Origin: Pseudonocardia sp. TRM90224
Lineage (GTDB): Bacteria > Actinomycetota > Actinomycetes > Mycobacteriales > Pseudonocardiaceae
Assembly: GCF_021245725.1 (NCBI RefSeq)
Contig: NZ_JAJGSX010000010.1
Coordinates: 124,001 to 188,000 of the forward strand
Reading direction: 5' to 3'
Length of the DNA stretch: 64,000 bases
Each line of letters begins with the position of its first letter. The stretch's first letter is position 1. Under the pieces are notes generated by a model, which saw nothing but the letters and a program-made list of their open reading frames with translations, was not told where the DNA came from and made no database searches. The translations under genes were made by a program, and so were the position numbers. Below are positions 26,271 through 35,106 of the stretch, piece after piece.

Positions 26271-26870
26271 GTGGACGACGACAGCGAGTACCTCGGCCTC
26301 GATCTCTCGGACGTGACGGCGGGAGACGGGCCGTGGGTGCGTCGCCGCTTCGTCCGCTGCGACTTCCGTGACGCCGACCTGCGCAACCTCGTCACCGACG
26401 CGTGCACGTTCGAGGACTGCGACCTCAGCGGTGTCGACCTCGGCCGCTCCAGCCACCGCGGCACGGCCTTCCGCAGCTGCACGATCCGCAACGCGACGCT
26501 GGGCGGTTCGACGTTGCACAGCTGCTCGCTGCTGGGCACCAGCCTCATCGACTGCGGGCTGCGCCCGATCGTCCTGACCGAGTGCGACCTCACGCTCGCC
26601 GGCCTCGGCCGCGCGAACCTTCGCGACACCGACCTCTCCGGGCTGCGCCTCCGCGAGGCCAACCTCGTCGAGGCGGACCTGCGTGGTGTCGATCTGCGCA
26701 GGGCCGACCTCACGGGCGCGCGCCTGCAGGGCGCCAAGCTGGAGCGCGCCGACCTGCGCGGCGCCCGGATCGACCCGAACGGGCTGGTGCAGGCGCGGAT
26801 GGCGGGCGCCACCGTCGACCCGGAACAGGCGTTGGCGTTCGCAGCGGCGCACGGGCTCACGGTGGCCTGA
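26271..26870 (+). CDS. Pentapeptide-repeat protein
   Basis: A 199-residue protein built from tandem pentapeptides of the A(D/N)LXX type, for example [20 protein letters not shown] and [20 protein letters not shown], spanning residues 30-180. These fold as a right-handed quadrilateral beta-helix. Some members (MfpA, Qnr) mimic DNA and protect gyrase from quinolones, but many have no known role, and nothing here proves a gyrase link. The start is GTG 26271, 12 bp after the SnoaL-like gene, suggesting co-transcription under the same TetR operator. Confidence 0.88.
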   Translation: MDDDSEYLGLDLSDVTAGDGPWVRRRFVRCDFRDADLRNLVTDACTFEDCDLSGVDLGRSSHRGTAFRSCTIRNATLGGSTLHSCSLLGTSLIDCGLRPIVLTECDLTLAGLGRANLRDTDLSGLRLREANLVEADLRGVDLRRADLTGARLQGAKLERADLRGARIDPNGLVQARMAGATVDPEQALAFAAAHGLTVA

Positions 26871-26892
26871 CGCCGGGCACCTGCAGGGTGGT

Positions 26893-26958
26893 CGTGCACA
26901 GGTTGGCAACCCGGTGCACAGGTTCCAACTTGTGCACGAGGCCATCAACCTGTGCACG
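26893..26958. repeat. Family C repeat, copy 1
   Basis: Four GTGCAC-containing elements: CGTGCACAGGTT, GGTGCACAGGTT, then the inverted AACTTGTGCACG and AACCTGTGCACG. The inner pair forms a tight hairpin and the outer pair encloses it. It lies 22 bp after the pentapeptide-repeat gene, before folD. A matching copy is at 30238. Confidence 0.85.
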
Positions 26959-27009
26959 GGCGGCCCCTCACCGCGGGGCCGGGTCGTGGCCAGCGGGTCG
27001 CCTGCGAGT

Positions 27010-27873
27010 ATGGGCACCGTGACGGCGACGGTGATGGACGGCAAGGCGACGCTGAACGAGATCCTCGGCGACCTCTCCGGTCGGGTGGAGAAGCTGAAGG
27101 CCGCGGGTGTGACGCCCGGGCTCGGCACGGTGCTGGTGGGCGACGACCCCGGTTCGCACTCCTACGTGCGCGGGAAGCACCGCGACTGCGCGAAGGTGGG
27201 GATCACGTCGATCCAGCGCGAGCTGCCGGCCGACGCGTCGCAGGCCGACGTCGAGCGGGTGATCGACGAGCTGAACGCCGATCCGACCTGCACCGGTTAC
27301 ATCGTCCAGTTGCCGCTGCCGCGCGGGTTGGATGCGGGTGCCGCGTTGGAGCGGGTCGATCCCGCGAAGGACGCCGACGGGCTGCACCCGGTCAACCTGG
27401 GGCGGCTCGTGCTGGGTGAGCCGGCGCCTCTGCCGTGCACGCCGCGCGGGATCGTCGAGCTCTGCGCTCGCTACGGCGTCGAGCTCGCGGGTGCTCGCGT
27501 GACGGTCGTCGGGCGTGGGGTGACGGTCGGCCGGCCGCTCGGCCTGCTGCTGACGCGGCGCAGCGAGAACGCGACCGTGACGTTGTGCCACACCGGGACG
27601 AAGGACCTCGCGGCCGAGGTGTCCCGGGCGGACGTGGTGATCGCCGCGGCCGGGGTGCAGGGGCTGATCACGGCCGACATGGTGCGGCCCGGTGCCGCGG
27701 TGCTCGACGTCGGTGTGACGCGCACCGAGCTGGGGCTGGTCGGTGACGTCTCGCCGGAGGTCGCGGAGGTCGCCGGCCTGCTCGCTCCGATGCCGGGCGG
27801 TGTGGGCCCGATGACCCGCGGGATGCTCTTGACGAACGTGGTGGAAGCTGCCGAACGGAGCTTGTTGGAGTGA
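27010..27873 (+). CDS. folD: Methylenetetrahydrofolate dehydrogenase/cyclohydrolase
   Basis: Bifunctional FolD (287 aa), which oxidises 5,10-methylene-THF with NADP and hydrolyses the product to 10-formyl-THF, the cofactor used by PurN and Pur[16 protein letters not shown] carries the catalytic Lys, the [12 protein letters not shown] stretch is typical, and [18 protein letters not shown] is the NADP loop; the end reads TPGGVGPMT-like ([14 protein letters not shown]). ATG 27010 is reported, but GTG 27019 ([11 protein letters not shown]) agrees better with homologue N-termini. It is followed by the DUF3017 gene, as in Mycobacterium. Confidence 0.96.
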   Translation: MGTVTATVMDGKATLNEILGDLSGRVEKLKAAGVTPGLGTVLVGDDPGSHSYVRGKHRDCAKVGITSIQRELPADASQADVERVIDELNADPTCTGYIVQLPLPRGLDAGAALERVDPAKDADGLHPVNLGRLVLGEPAPLPCTPRGIVELCARYGVELAGARVTVVGRGVTVGRPLGLLLTRRSENATVTLCHTGTKDLAAEVSRADVVIAAAGVQGLITADMVRPGAAVLDVGVTRTELGLVGDVSPEVAEVAGLLAPMPGGVGPMTRGMLLTNVVEAAERSLLE

Positions 27874-27901
27874 GCATCGACACCGAACGGAGTCTCACGG
27901 G

Positions 27902-28198
27902 GTGAGCATGGCCGATTTCCGTTCCCGGTTGCCGGTGAACGTGCCGATCGCGTTGGTGGCGGTGATCGTCGCGAGCGGGTTGGTGCGTGTGCTCATGCAG
28001 CACTGGCGCGAGGGTGCGGCGTTGATCGGTGGCGCGATGCTGGTGGCCGCGGTGCTGCGGATGGTGCTGCCCGACGACCGGGTCGGGTTGCTCGCGATCC
28101 GCAGCAAGGCGATCGACGTGCTCTGCTACAGCGGGTTCGGGGTGATGATGATCGTGCTGGCGGTGACGATCACGCGCGGGTTGCAGCTCGCCACGTAA
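27902..28198 (+). CDS. DUF3017 membrane protein
   Basis: A small protein of 98 aa with three predicted transmembrane helices (VPIALVAVIVASGLVRVLM; AALIGGAMLVAAVLRMVL; YSGFGVMMIVLAVTI), matching DUF3017, which sits downstream of folD in many actinobacteria. The function is unknown. GTG 27902 or ATG 27908 may be the true start. It lies 28 bp after folD and is probably co-transcribed. Confidence 0.85.
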   Translation: MSMADFRSRLPVNVPIALVAVIVASGLVRVLMQHWREGAALIGGAMLVAAVLRMVLPDDRVGLLAIRSKAIDVLCYSGFGVMMIVLAVTITRGLQLAT

Positions 28199-28208
28199 CG
28201 TCCGGTGG

Positions 28209-28781
28209 GTGCGACTCACCGCTCTCCGCCGCGCCGATCTCGATCCCGAGCAGCTTGCGCTGTTCACGAGCATCGGCGCGAGCCGTGATCTGGAGGGGGA
28301 CACGCTCCCCGGCCCGTTCGACGGCATGCTTCGCGCGCCGCGATCCGGTGCCGCGCTGGCCGGGCTCGGAGCCGCGCTGCGGTACGAGGGCGTGCTCACC
28401 GACAGGGTCCGGGAGATCGTGATCCTGCAGGTGGCGGCGCACCATCGCAGCGCCTTCGAGTGGTACGCCCATGCGCCGATCGCCGAGGCGCTCGGCGTCG
28501 ACCCGGCTGTGCTCGACGCCATCCGCACCGGCGGATCCGTGTCGCTCACCGACCACGTCGAGGCCGCGGCTGCGTTCGCGGCCGCCGAGCTGATCGCGAG
28601 CGGCGACCTCACCGACGGCACGTGGGAGCAGGCGGTCGTGGCGCTGGGCGAGGCCGGCGTCGTCGAGCTGATCACCCTCGTCGGCTACTACGGGTTGCTC
28701 GCCGTGCAGATGCGCGTGTTGAGGGTTGCGCCGCCGGCAGGTGCCGTGAAGGTCGAGTTCGGTGCACCATCGGGTGCATGA
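28209..28781 (+). CDS. Carboxymuconolactone decarboxylase-family protein
   Basis: A 190-residue all-helical protein of the CMD/AhpD superfamily: REIVILQVAAHHRSAFEWYAHAP is the typical helix pair with the HHRSAFEW signature, and VVELITLVGYYGLLA the terminal helix. It lacks the CxxC peroxidatic pair of AhpD, so a lyase-like or unknown role is more likely than alkylhydroperoxidase. The GTG at 28209 lies 10 bp after DUF3017. Its stop overlaps the ATG of the DUF2252 gene (ATGA), linking these two in one transcript. Confidence 0.85.
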   Translation: MRLTALRRADLDPEQLALFTSIGASRDLEGDTLPGPFDGMLRAPRSGAALAGLGAALRYEGVLTDRVREIVILQVAAHHRSAFEWYAHAPIAEALGVDPAVLDAIRTGGSVSLTDHVEAAAAFAAAELIASGDLTDGTWEQAVVALGEAGVVELITLVGYYGLLAVQMRVLRVAPPAGAVKVEFGAPSGA

Positions 28782-30097
28782 CCGATGAGGCACGCTCCCG
28801 GCAGATCGTGGACACGCTGGTAGAGGCGTTCTCCGACCTGATGACCGCCAATCCGGCCGCGTTCCGGACGAAGTTCCGGAAGATGGCGGCCGACCCGTTC
28901 GCGTTCTACCGCGGCAGCGCATGCCTCTTCTACGCCGACGTCGCCGACCGCGAGGACCCGTGGGCGGACGAGCGCACGAGCCGCGTGTGGATCCAGGGCG
29001 ACCTGCACGCCGAGAACTTCGGCACGTACATGGACGGCGACGGCGTGCTGATCTTCGACGTGAACGACTTCGACGAGGCGTACGTCGGGCACTTCACGTG
29101 GGACGTCCAGCGGTTCGCCGCCAGCCTCGCGCTCCTCGGTTGGCGCAAGGCGATCTCCGACGACGACATCTCGCTGCTCGTCGAGCGGTACGTCCGCGCC
29201 TACATCGACCAGGTGCGCTGGTTCGTCGAGCAGTCCGACGACCGCAGCTTCTCGCTGCGCCTGGGCACGACCGACGGCGTGATCCACCAGGTGCTGCAGG
29301 GCGCGCGGCTGCGCACGCGGGTCGGCCTGCTCGACGAGATCACCGAGACCGAGGGCTTCGACCGGGTGCTGCGCGACGTGCCGGGGCTGCGCAGGCTGGA
29401 GGACGACGAGCGGGCGAAGGTGCTCGACGCGTTCGAGCGCTACATCGAGTCGATCCCCGAGTCCAAGCGCTACCGCGGTGTCACCTACACCGTGAAGGAC
29501 ATCGCGGGGCGTTCCGGGTTCGGCATCGGCAGCGCCGGGTTGCCCGCGTACACCGTGCTGATCGAGGGGTTCAACGAAGCGCTCGACAACGACGTCGTGC
29601 TCTCCATGAAGCAGGGCAACGTCGCGGCTCCGACGAGGGTCGTGACCGACCCTGCGATCGCCGCGCAGTTCCACCACCACGGGCACCGCACGGTGATCTC
29701 GCAGCGAGCGCTGCAGGCGCACGCGCCGCGGCTGCTCGGCTGGACCGACCTCGACGGCGTCGGGTACGTGGTCGCCGAGGTGTCGCCGTACGAGGCGGAC
29801 CTCGACTGGACGGAGCTGACCGAGCCGGCTCAGATCGCACCCGTCGTCGAGAACCTCGGCCGCGCGACCGCGAAGGTGCACTGCGTCGCCGACGCCGATG
29901 CCGACCACTCACTCGTCCCCTTCCAGACGGAGGAGGCGATCACGGCCGTCATCGGCGGCCGCGACGACGAGTTCGTGGCGTGGGTGACGGACTTCGCGCA
30001 CACCTACGCCGCGCAGGTGCGCACCGACCACGCGCTCTTCGTCGAGGCGTTCCGCAACGGCGCGATCCCCGGGGTGGCGGCGACCGCCTCGGAGTAG
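28778..30097 (+). CDS. DUF2252 kinase-like protein
   Basis: A 439-residue protein of DUF2252, a family with distant similarity to aminoglycoside phosphotransferase/protein-kinase folds. KMAADPFAFYRGSACLFYADV is the family opening. IQGDLHAENFGTYM and IFDVNDFDEAYVG supply the HxxN and DxND elements that look like a kinase catalytic loop and metal site. Its real substrate is unknown. It starts at ATG 28778, overlapping the CMD-like gene. A family A palindrome starts 29 bp after the stop. Confidence 0.88.
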   Translation: MTDEARSRQIVDTLVEAFSDLMTANPAAFRTKFRKMAADPFAFYRGSACLFYADVADREDPWADERTSRVWIQGDLHAENFGTYMDGDGVLIFDVNDFDEAYVGHFTWDVQRFAASLALLGWRKAISDDDISLLVERYVRAYIDQVRWFVEQSDDRSFSLRLGTTDGVIHQVLQGARLRTRVGLLDEITETEGFDRVLRDVPGLRRLEDDERAKVLDAFERYIESIPESKRYRGVTYTVKDIAGRSGFGIGSAGLPAYTVLIEGFNEALDNDVVLSMKQGNVAAPTRVVTDPAIAAQFHHHGHRTVISQRALQAHAPRLLGWTDLDGVGYVVAEVSPYEADLDWTELTEPAQIAPVVENLGRATAKVHCVADADADHSLVPFQTEEAITAVIGGRDDEFVAWVTDFAHTYAAQVRTDHALFVEAFRNGAIPGVAATASE

Positions 30098-30126
30098 CGG
30101 CCGCGGAGTAGCGCCGGCGGCTCGGG

Positions 30127-30185
30127 GAGGGCAGGAAAGCCACTTTCCTGCCCTGTGAGGGCCGGAAAGTGGCTTTGCTGCCCTC
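30127..30185. repeat. Family A nested palindrome, copy 3
   Basis: Left half-unit perfect, right half-unit imperfect (GGGCCGGAAAG and CTTTGCTGCCC). It is in the opposite orientation to copy 1, whose left half it complements exactly. It is downstream of DUF2252, in a convergent gap shared with a family C repeat. Confidence 0.87.
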
Positions 30186-30237
30186 ACGTGCGCACCCCCG
30201 GCCAGCCACCGCACCCCGTGCCGGCCACGGGGTCGCT

Positions 30238-30303
30238 CGTGCACAGGTTCGCCTCCCGGTGCACAGGTTGGAACTCGTGCACGGAGGCACCAACCTGTGC
30301 ACG
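30238..30303. repeat. Family C repeat, copy 2
   Basis: Same four-element arrangement as at 26893 (CGTGCACAGGTT, GGTGCACAGGTT, AACTCGTGCACG, AACCTGTGCACG) with different spacers. It lies in the 292-bp gap between the convergent DUF2252 and ABC ATPase genes, 52 bp from the family A copy. The remaining ~85 bp up to 30389 shows nothing further. Confidence 0.85.
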
Positions 30304-30389
30304 AGCACCTCCCGGTTGCCCGGGCCCCGGCCAGCACGGATTCACGTCCCTCGTGGCACCCGAAGGCCGTGGCGGACTTCCTGACCCAC

Positions 30390-31340
30390 CTACGCCGGCC
30401 GCGAGCTCGCGTACAGGGTCCGGACGAGGTCCTCGATCGACGGCTCGTCGACCGTCACGTCGCGCAGCTCGACCCGCCGCGCGACCTCGGCGATCAGCTC
30501 GGCGGCCGACGTGCCGGCGCCGAACGCCAGCCGTTGCCGCATGCCCTGCGCCTCGACCTGCACGTCGACGACACCGGTGAGGCCGGCGAGCGCCTCCGCG
30601 GGTGCGGTCAGCTCGACGACGAGCGTCCGGTTGCCGGCGAAGCGCCGCCGCAGCGTCGAGAGCTCGTCGTCGACGAGCACCCGGCCGTGGTCGATCACGA
30701 CGACCCGCCTGCAGAGCCGCTCGACGTCGGGCAGGTCGTGCGTGGTGAGCAGCAGCGTGACCTCGCCGCGCGCGTTGACCGCCGAGAGGAAGGAGCGCAG
30801 CCGCTCCTTGCTGGCGAGGTCGAGCCCGATCGTCGGCTCGTCGAGCACCAGCAGCTCGGGGGAGTGCAGCAGCGCGGCGGTCACCTCGCCGCGCATCCGC
30901 TGCCCGAGCGAGAGCTGGCGCACCGGCGTGCGCAGGAACGAGGTCATGTCCAGCAGCTCGACGCACTCCTCGAGCCGCTCCTCGTAGCGCGCCGCCGGCA
31001 CCTTGTGGATGGCGCCGTGCAGGTCGAAGCTCTCCTCCAGCGGCAGGTCCCACCACAGCTGGCTGCGCTGCCCGAAGACGACGCCGATCCGCTTGCCCAG
31101 CTCACGCCGCTCGCGCACCGGGTCGAGCCCGCACACCGACGCCGATCCGGAGGTCGGGACGAGCACACCGGTGAGCATCTTGATCGTGGTCGACTTCCCC
31201 GCGCCGTTGGGGCCGAGGAACCCGACCGCCTCACCCGGCGCGACGTTCAGCGTCACGTCGCGGACGGCCACGACCCGCCTGCGGCGCAGGCGCGTGCCGA
31301 CGAGGAAGTCACGGCGCAGGCCGTCGGTCTCGATGATCAT
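30390..31340 (-). CDS. ABC-2 type exporter ATP-binding protein
   Basis: A 316-residue ABC ATPase: Walker A GPNGAGKSTT, a Q-loop with GQRSQLWWDLPLEESF, signature LSLGQRMRGE (Gly-Gln variant of LSGGQ), Walker B LLVLDEPTIGLD and switch HDL. The WWDLP segment is typical of the group paired with DUF990/ABC-2 permeases. ATG 31340 overlaps the preceding permease stop (ATGA). It is the only ATPase of an operon that encodes two permease pairs, so it may energise both. The transported compound is unknown; lipid or drug efflux is typical for the class. Confidence 0.93.
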   Translation of the reverse strand: MIIETDGLRRDFLVGTRLRRRRVVAVRDVTLNVAPGEAVGFLGPNGAGKSTTIKMLTGVLVPTSGSASVCGLDPVRERRELGKRIGVVFGQRSQLWWDLPLEESFDLHGAIHKVPAARYEERLEECVELLDMTSFLRTPVRQLSLGQRMRGEVTAALLHSPELLVLDEPTIGLDLASKERLRSFLSAVNARGEVTLLLTTHDLPDVERLCRRVVVIDHGRVLVDDELSTLRRRFAGNRTLVVELTAPAEALAGLTGVVDVQVEAQGMRQRLAFGAGTSAAELIAEVARRVELRDVTVDEPSIEDLVRTLYASSRPA

Positions 31341-32134
31341 GATCCTGTTCCCTGGTAGTGGCGGATCCCGCTGCGCCAGATCAACCCGGCCACGAGGATC
31401 GCGGCCGCAGCGGCGAGTGGAGAGGCGTAGCGGAGCGCCTCCGGCAGCCCGAGGGGGTCGGGCCGGTCGAGCAGCGCGAGCGTCGGGAAGTACGCGACGA
31501 ACGCGCTGGGCACTGCGAAGCACATGAAACCGCGCAGCCACGGGCCGAACATCGTGATCGGGTAGGCGGTGGAGAAGTTCGAGCCGTAGGTGAACGCGTT
31601 CGCGAACTCCCTCGCGTCGACCAGCCAGAACGAGATCGCGTTGGTGGCCACCCAGATCGAGCCGAGGATCAGCGCGCCGAAGATCGGGGCGAGCACCGCG
31701 ATGAGCACGTGCAGCGGCGTCCACTCGACGTCCACGTGCCCGACCGCCCAGGCCATCACGCACGCCCCCACGAGCAGCCGCCCGAGCCTGCGCAGCTCGA
31801 CGTCGGCCGTCAGCACCTGCGCGAGCGTGTTGAGCGGGCGCAGCAGCATGACGTCGAACTCGCCGGTGCGGATGTACTCGGGCAGCTGCTCCACCTGCCC
31901 GGCCGTCACGTGCGCGAGCCCGAACGCGATCGACGCCATCCCGTAGATCAACATCACCTCGTCGGGCCGGAACCCGCCGAGCGAGCTGACGGTCGTGAAC
32001 AGCACGAGGATCACGATCAGCTCGATCATCTGACCGATCGCCTGCCCGAGCACGTCGAGGACGAACGACGTCGGGTAGGCGAGCCGCCCGCGCAGGCGCG
32101 AGGCCACGATGCGCTGGTAGACGCGGTCAGCCAC
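31337..32134 (-). CDS. ABC-2 permease, type B, copy 1
   Basis: A 265-residue permease with six hydrophobic segments of the DUF990 (ABC-2_TM_4-like) family. It opens MADRVYQRIVASRLRGRLAYP and carries the conserved EYIRTGEFDVMLLRPL cytoplasmic segment and LGSIWVATNAISFW. It overlaps the upstream permease by eight bases and the downstream ATPase by four. It is clearly paralogous to the gene at 33511-34308, with the same length and shared motifs throughout, indicating duplication of a permease pair. Confidence 0.92.
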   Translation of the reverse strand: MADRVYQRIVASRLRGRLAYPTSFVLDVLGQAIGQMIELIVILVLFTTVSSLGGFRPDEVMLIYGMASIAFGLAHVTAGQVEQLPEYIRTGEFDVMLLRPLNTLAQVLTADVELRRLGRLLVGACVMAWAVGHVDVEWTPLHVLIAVLAPIFGALILGSIWVATNAISFWLVDAREFANAFTYGSNFSTAYPITMFGPWLRGFMCFAVPSAFVAYFPTLALLDRPDPLGLPEALRYASPLAAAAAILVAGLIWRSGIRHYQGTGS

Positions 32135-32912
32135 CTTGCACCACCAGCTTCTTGGCGCCGGCGCGCAGCATCAGCTTGCACGCGGCGAAGAGCAACACCG
32201 ACCAGATCGCGGCGTGGCCGAGCAGCGCGACCACGTCGCCGCGCTCGGTGAAGACGTCGATCGGGCTCTGCATGATCGCCGGGAACGGCGTCCACGCGAG
32301 CACGGCCTGCGCCCATTGCGGAAACCACGCCAGCGGCACGATGAGCCCGACCACGATCCCGCTCACCGCTCCCCACACCGAGAGCACGCCGTGCGCGTCG
32401 AGCATCCAGAACGCCGTCGCGCTCAGCATGAACCTGATCGTGAAGCTCACGACGACGGCCAGCACGATGGAGACGAGGAACAGCAGCCACGTCACCGGCC
32501 GCTGCGGCCAGCGGAAGGGGAAGAACACGATCCCGAGCAGCATCGGCGGGATGAACCGCACGACCATGGCGTGCCCGGCCCGGCCCAGGTCGGTGGCCAG
32601 CATCGCGGCGGTGAGGTCCCACGGGCGGCCGAGGTCGATCACGACGTCACCGCTGCGGATGCGCTTGGAGAACTCCAGCTCCGGCCAGAGCTGGACGACC
32701 GAGAGCAGGCCCTGCCCGAGCCAGACGTAGGTGACTGCGGTGGGGATGTCGTAGCCGGCGACGGTGCCCTGCTGCGCGAGCACGGCGACGAGGACCGCCG
32801 CGCGGAGGAAGCCGAAGACGACGTTGGCGGTCAAACCCGCGAAGGCCGCCTGCCGGTAGCTTGCATATCGTCGGAAACCTGCTCTGACCAACTGGGGATA
32901 GGGAGCAGACAC
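32127..32912 (-). CDS. ABC-2 permease, type A, copy 1
   Basis: A 261-residue permease partner, opening PYPQLVRAGFRRYASYRQAAF and carrying RIRSGDVVIDLGRPWDL and MQSPIDVFTERGD. GTG 32912 is chosen because it yields the same length and N-terminus as the paralogue at 34301-35086; the longer open frame is low-complexity. With the type B subunit it should form the heterodimeric channel. It is separated by 32 bp from the upstream 189-residue unknown gene, so it is probably in the same transcript. Confidence 0.9.
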   Translation of the reverse strand: MSAPYPQLVRAGFRRYASYRQAAFAGLTANVVFGFLRAAVLVAVLAQQGTVAGYDIPTAVTYVWLGQGLLSVVQLWPELEFSKRIRSGDVVIDLGRPWDLTAAMLATDLGRAGHAMVVRFIPPMLLGIVFFPFRWPQRPVTWLLFLVSIVLAVVVSFTIRFMLSATAFWMLDAHGVLSVWGAVSGIVVGLIVPLAWFPQWAQAVLAWTPFPAIMQSPIDVFTERGDVVALLGHAAIWSVLLFAACKLMLRAGAKKLVVQGG

Positions 32913-32944
32913 GTCTATCCACGTTACGGGCGCGCGCAACCGGT

Positions 32945-33514
32945 TTAAGACCGCCCGGGCCAGGCGTACTCGAACGTGAGGGAGAACGTGCGGGAGATCC
33001 ATTCCTCGGTCGGCTCACCGGGTGCCGGCCGGGCCGCCGTTGGGGCGACGTCCGTCCGCACCCGCGCGAGCTCAGCGGAGCGATCGGCGGCTGCCTGCAG
33101 CGCGCCGGCCTCGAAGGTGAGCTCGCGGACCTCGGCGAACATCCAGGCCGGTCGGAACCCCATGTGCAGGTACGGCAGTTCGTCGGGATCGCCGTTGCCG
33201 ATCAGCAGCCGTCCGGTGAACGCCGTGGGGACGGCCAGCCCTTCGTAGTGCCATTGCCACGGCTCGATGGCCACCGGTGGCCGGCCACCGAGCCGCGGCG
33301 GCGCCTGCTCCGACCCCAGTTCCAGGTCGTGCAGCTCCAACCGCCCGTCGACGACGGCGTACCGGCAGACGTGGCCGCGATAGCAGGCGGTGCTGAAGCA
33401 CTCCGGTTCGAGGCCGTGCTCGGCCGGAGCGAACAGGCCCGTGCCGTCGACCGCGGTCACCACGAACCACTCCTGCTCGAAGAGCACCTCGTCGGGGATC
33501 TGCGACGTCATCAT
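32945..33514 (-). CDS. Hypothetical protein inside exporter operon
   Basis: A 189-residue soluble protein not assigned to any family I recognise. It begins MMTSQIPDEVLFEQEWFVV, is rich in beta-prone segments, and contains two Cys (PECFSTACYRGHVCRY has three close together) and an aromatic stretch IEPWQWHYEGLAV. ATG 33514 overlaps the stop of the upstream permease (ATGA), exactly where the ATPase gene sits in the second copy of the cluster. It ends with TAA, unusual in this GC-rich context. It could be a partner, sensor or immunity protein for the exporter; this is speculation. Confidence 0.75.
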   Translation of the reverse strand: MMTSQIPDEVLFEQEWFVVTAVDGTGLFAPAEHGLEPECFSTACYRGHVCRYAVVDGRLELHDLELGSEQAPPRLGGRPPVAIEPWQWHYEGLAVPTAFTGRLLIGNGDPDELPYLHMGFRPAWMFAEVRELTFEAGALQAAADRSAELARVRTDVAPTAARPAPGEPTEEWISRTFSLTFEYAWPGRS

Positions 33515-34308
33515 GACCCCGTGCTCTGGTAGCGGCGGATCCCGCTGCGCCACACCAGCGCGGCGGCGGCGATGCAGAGCAGCGCGACCGGCGGCGCGCT
33601 GTAGCGCAGCAGCTCGGGCAGGCCCAGCGGGTCGGGCCGGCCCAGCAGCGCGAGCGCGGGGAAGTAGGCGATGAACGCGGATGGCACGGCGAAGCAGAGG
33701 ATCCTGCGCAGCCACGGCCCGAAGACGGTGATCGGGTACGAGGTGGCGAAGCCGGAGCCGTAGGTGATGCCCCGAGCGACCTCGCTGGAGTCAATCAACC
33801 AGAACGACAGTGCGTTGGCCGCGACCCAGATCGAGCCGAGGATCACCGCGCCGAGCAGCGGGGCGGTGATCGCGACGAGCACGGTCACCGGGCTCCACAC
33901 GATGTTGTTGCTCGCGAGCGCGTAGCCGAGCGCGGCAACCCCGACGACCACCCGGCCGAGCCGTTTCAGCGCGATGTCCGCGGTGAGCAGCTGCGGCAGA
34001 GCACGCAACGGGCGCAACAGCATCACGTCGAGCTCGCCGGTGCGGATGAACGTCGGCAGCTCCTCGACCTGCCCGACGGCGAGGTCGGTGAGCGCGAACG
34101 CGGTCGCGGCCAGCCCGTAGATCAGCACGACCTCGCTCGCGGTGAACCCGCCCAGCGTCGTGACCTGCGTGAAGATGACCACGATCGTCACCAGCTCGAA
34201 CGCCTGCCCGATCACCTGCGCCGCGACGTCCAGCGCGAACGACCAGGGATAGGCCAGCTGGCCGCGCACCCGCGAGGCGATGATCCGGGGGTAGACGGTC
34301 TCAGCCAC
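33511..34308 (-). CDS. ABC-2 permease, type B, copy 2
   Basis: A 265-residue permease, paralogue of 31337-32134: same length, FIRTGELDVMLLRPL in place of EYIRTGEFDVMLLRPL, matching LGSIWVAANALSFWL and an almost identical C-terminus (WRSGIRRYQSTGS against WRSGIRHYQGTGS). It overlaps its type A partner by eight bases. No ATPase follows; the next gene is the 189-residue unknown. Confidence 0.92.
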   Translation of the reverse strand: MAETVYPRIIASRVRGQLAYPWSFALDVAAQVIGQAFELVTIVVIFTQVTTLGGFTASEVVLIYGLAATAFALTDLAVGQVEELPTFIRTGELDVMLLRPLRALPQLLTADIALKRLGRVVVGVAALGYALASNNIVWSPVTVLVAITAPLLGAVILGSIWVAANALSFWLIDSSEVARGITYGSGFATSYPITVFGPWLRRILCFAVPSAFIAYFPALALLGRPDPLGLPELLRYSAPPVALLCIAAAALVWRSGIRRYQSTGS

Positions 34309-35086
34309 CCTGCACCACCAGCCTCCGGGCGCCGCGCGCGAGCACGAGCCGCCCCACGGCGCACAGCACGACCAGCCAGGCCACCTGGTGGCCGAGCACG
34401 GCGAGCGCGTCGCCCCGTTCGGTGAACACGTCGATCGGGCTCTGGAAGAGCGCGGGGAACGGCGTCCACCACAGCGCCGCCTGCGCCCACGCCGGGTACC
34501 AGGCGATCGGCACGACCAGACCGCTCAGCACACCGGCGGCGATGCCCCACATCGCGATCAGGCCACGGGCCTCGAGCATCCAGAAGGCACTGAGGTTGAG
34601 CAGGAACCGGATCCCGAAGCTCACCACGACAGCGAGCACGAGCGACACCGCGAACAGCAGCCAGGTGTGGGCGTGCTCCGGGAAACGGAACGGGAAGAAG
34701 ATCGCGCCGAAGGCCACCGGTGGCAGCAGCCGGAGCAGCACCGCGACGCCGGCCCGGCCGAGGTCGGCCGCCAGCATCGCGGCCTGCAGGTCCCACGGCC
34801 GGCCGAGGTCGATGACGACGTCACCACTGCGGATGCGTCGCGAAAGCTCCTGGTCGCCCCAGATCAGCACGGCGACCAGCAGCCCCTGCCCGACCCATAC
34901 GTAGGTGAGCGCGGTGGCCAGGTCGTAGCCGCCGACGGTGCCGCGCCCGGCCAGCACAGCGGCCAGCACGGCCGCCCGCAGCAGCCCGAAGAGGATGTTG
35001 GTGAACAGCCCGGCGAGCATGGCCTGCCGGTAGGTCGCGTACCGCCGGAACCCCGCCCTGACGAGTTGGGGGTAGGGCCTGAACAC
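34301..35086 (-). CDS. ABC-2 permease, type A, copy 2
   Basis: A 261-residue permease, first gene of the exporter operon and paralogue of 32127-32912 (shared PYPQLVRAGFRRYA start, IRSGDVVIDLGRPWDL and SPIDVFTERGD). The GTG start at 35086 is preceded by AGGGTGAAC. Its promoter must lie in the short space before the family B palindrome that follows the isocitrate dehydrogenase gene. With the type B copy 2 it forms a second channel that lacks a dedicated ATPase. Confidence 0.92.
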   Translation of the reverse strand: MFRPYPQLVRAGFRRYATYRQAMLAGLFTNILFGLLRAAVLAAVLAGRGTVGGYDLATALTYVWVGQGLLVAVLIWGDQELSRRIRSGDVVIDLGRPWDLQAAMLAADLGRAGVAVLLRLLPPVAFGAIFFPFRFPEHAHTWLLFAVSLVLAVVVSFGIRFLLNLSAFWMLEARGLIAMWGIAAGVLSGLVVPIAWYPAWAQAALWWTPFPALFQSPIDVFTERGDALAVLGHQVAWLVVLCAVGRLVLARGARRLVVQGG

Positions 35087-35106
35087 GACTGTTCACCCTA
35101 CACACG

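Noticed and set aside
26271-26870. Fluoroquinolone resistance (Qnr/MfpA) assignment for the pentapeptide-repeat gene
   Set aside because: Pentapeptide repeats alone do not establish gyrase binding; no MfpA-like neighbours (GTPase operon) are present.
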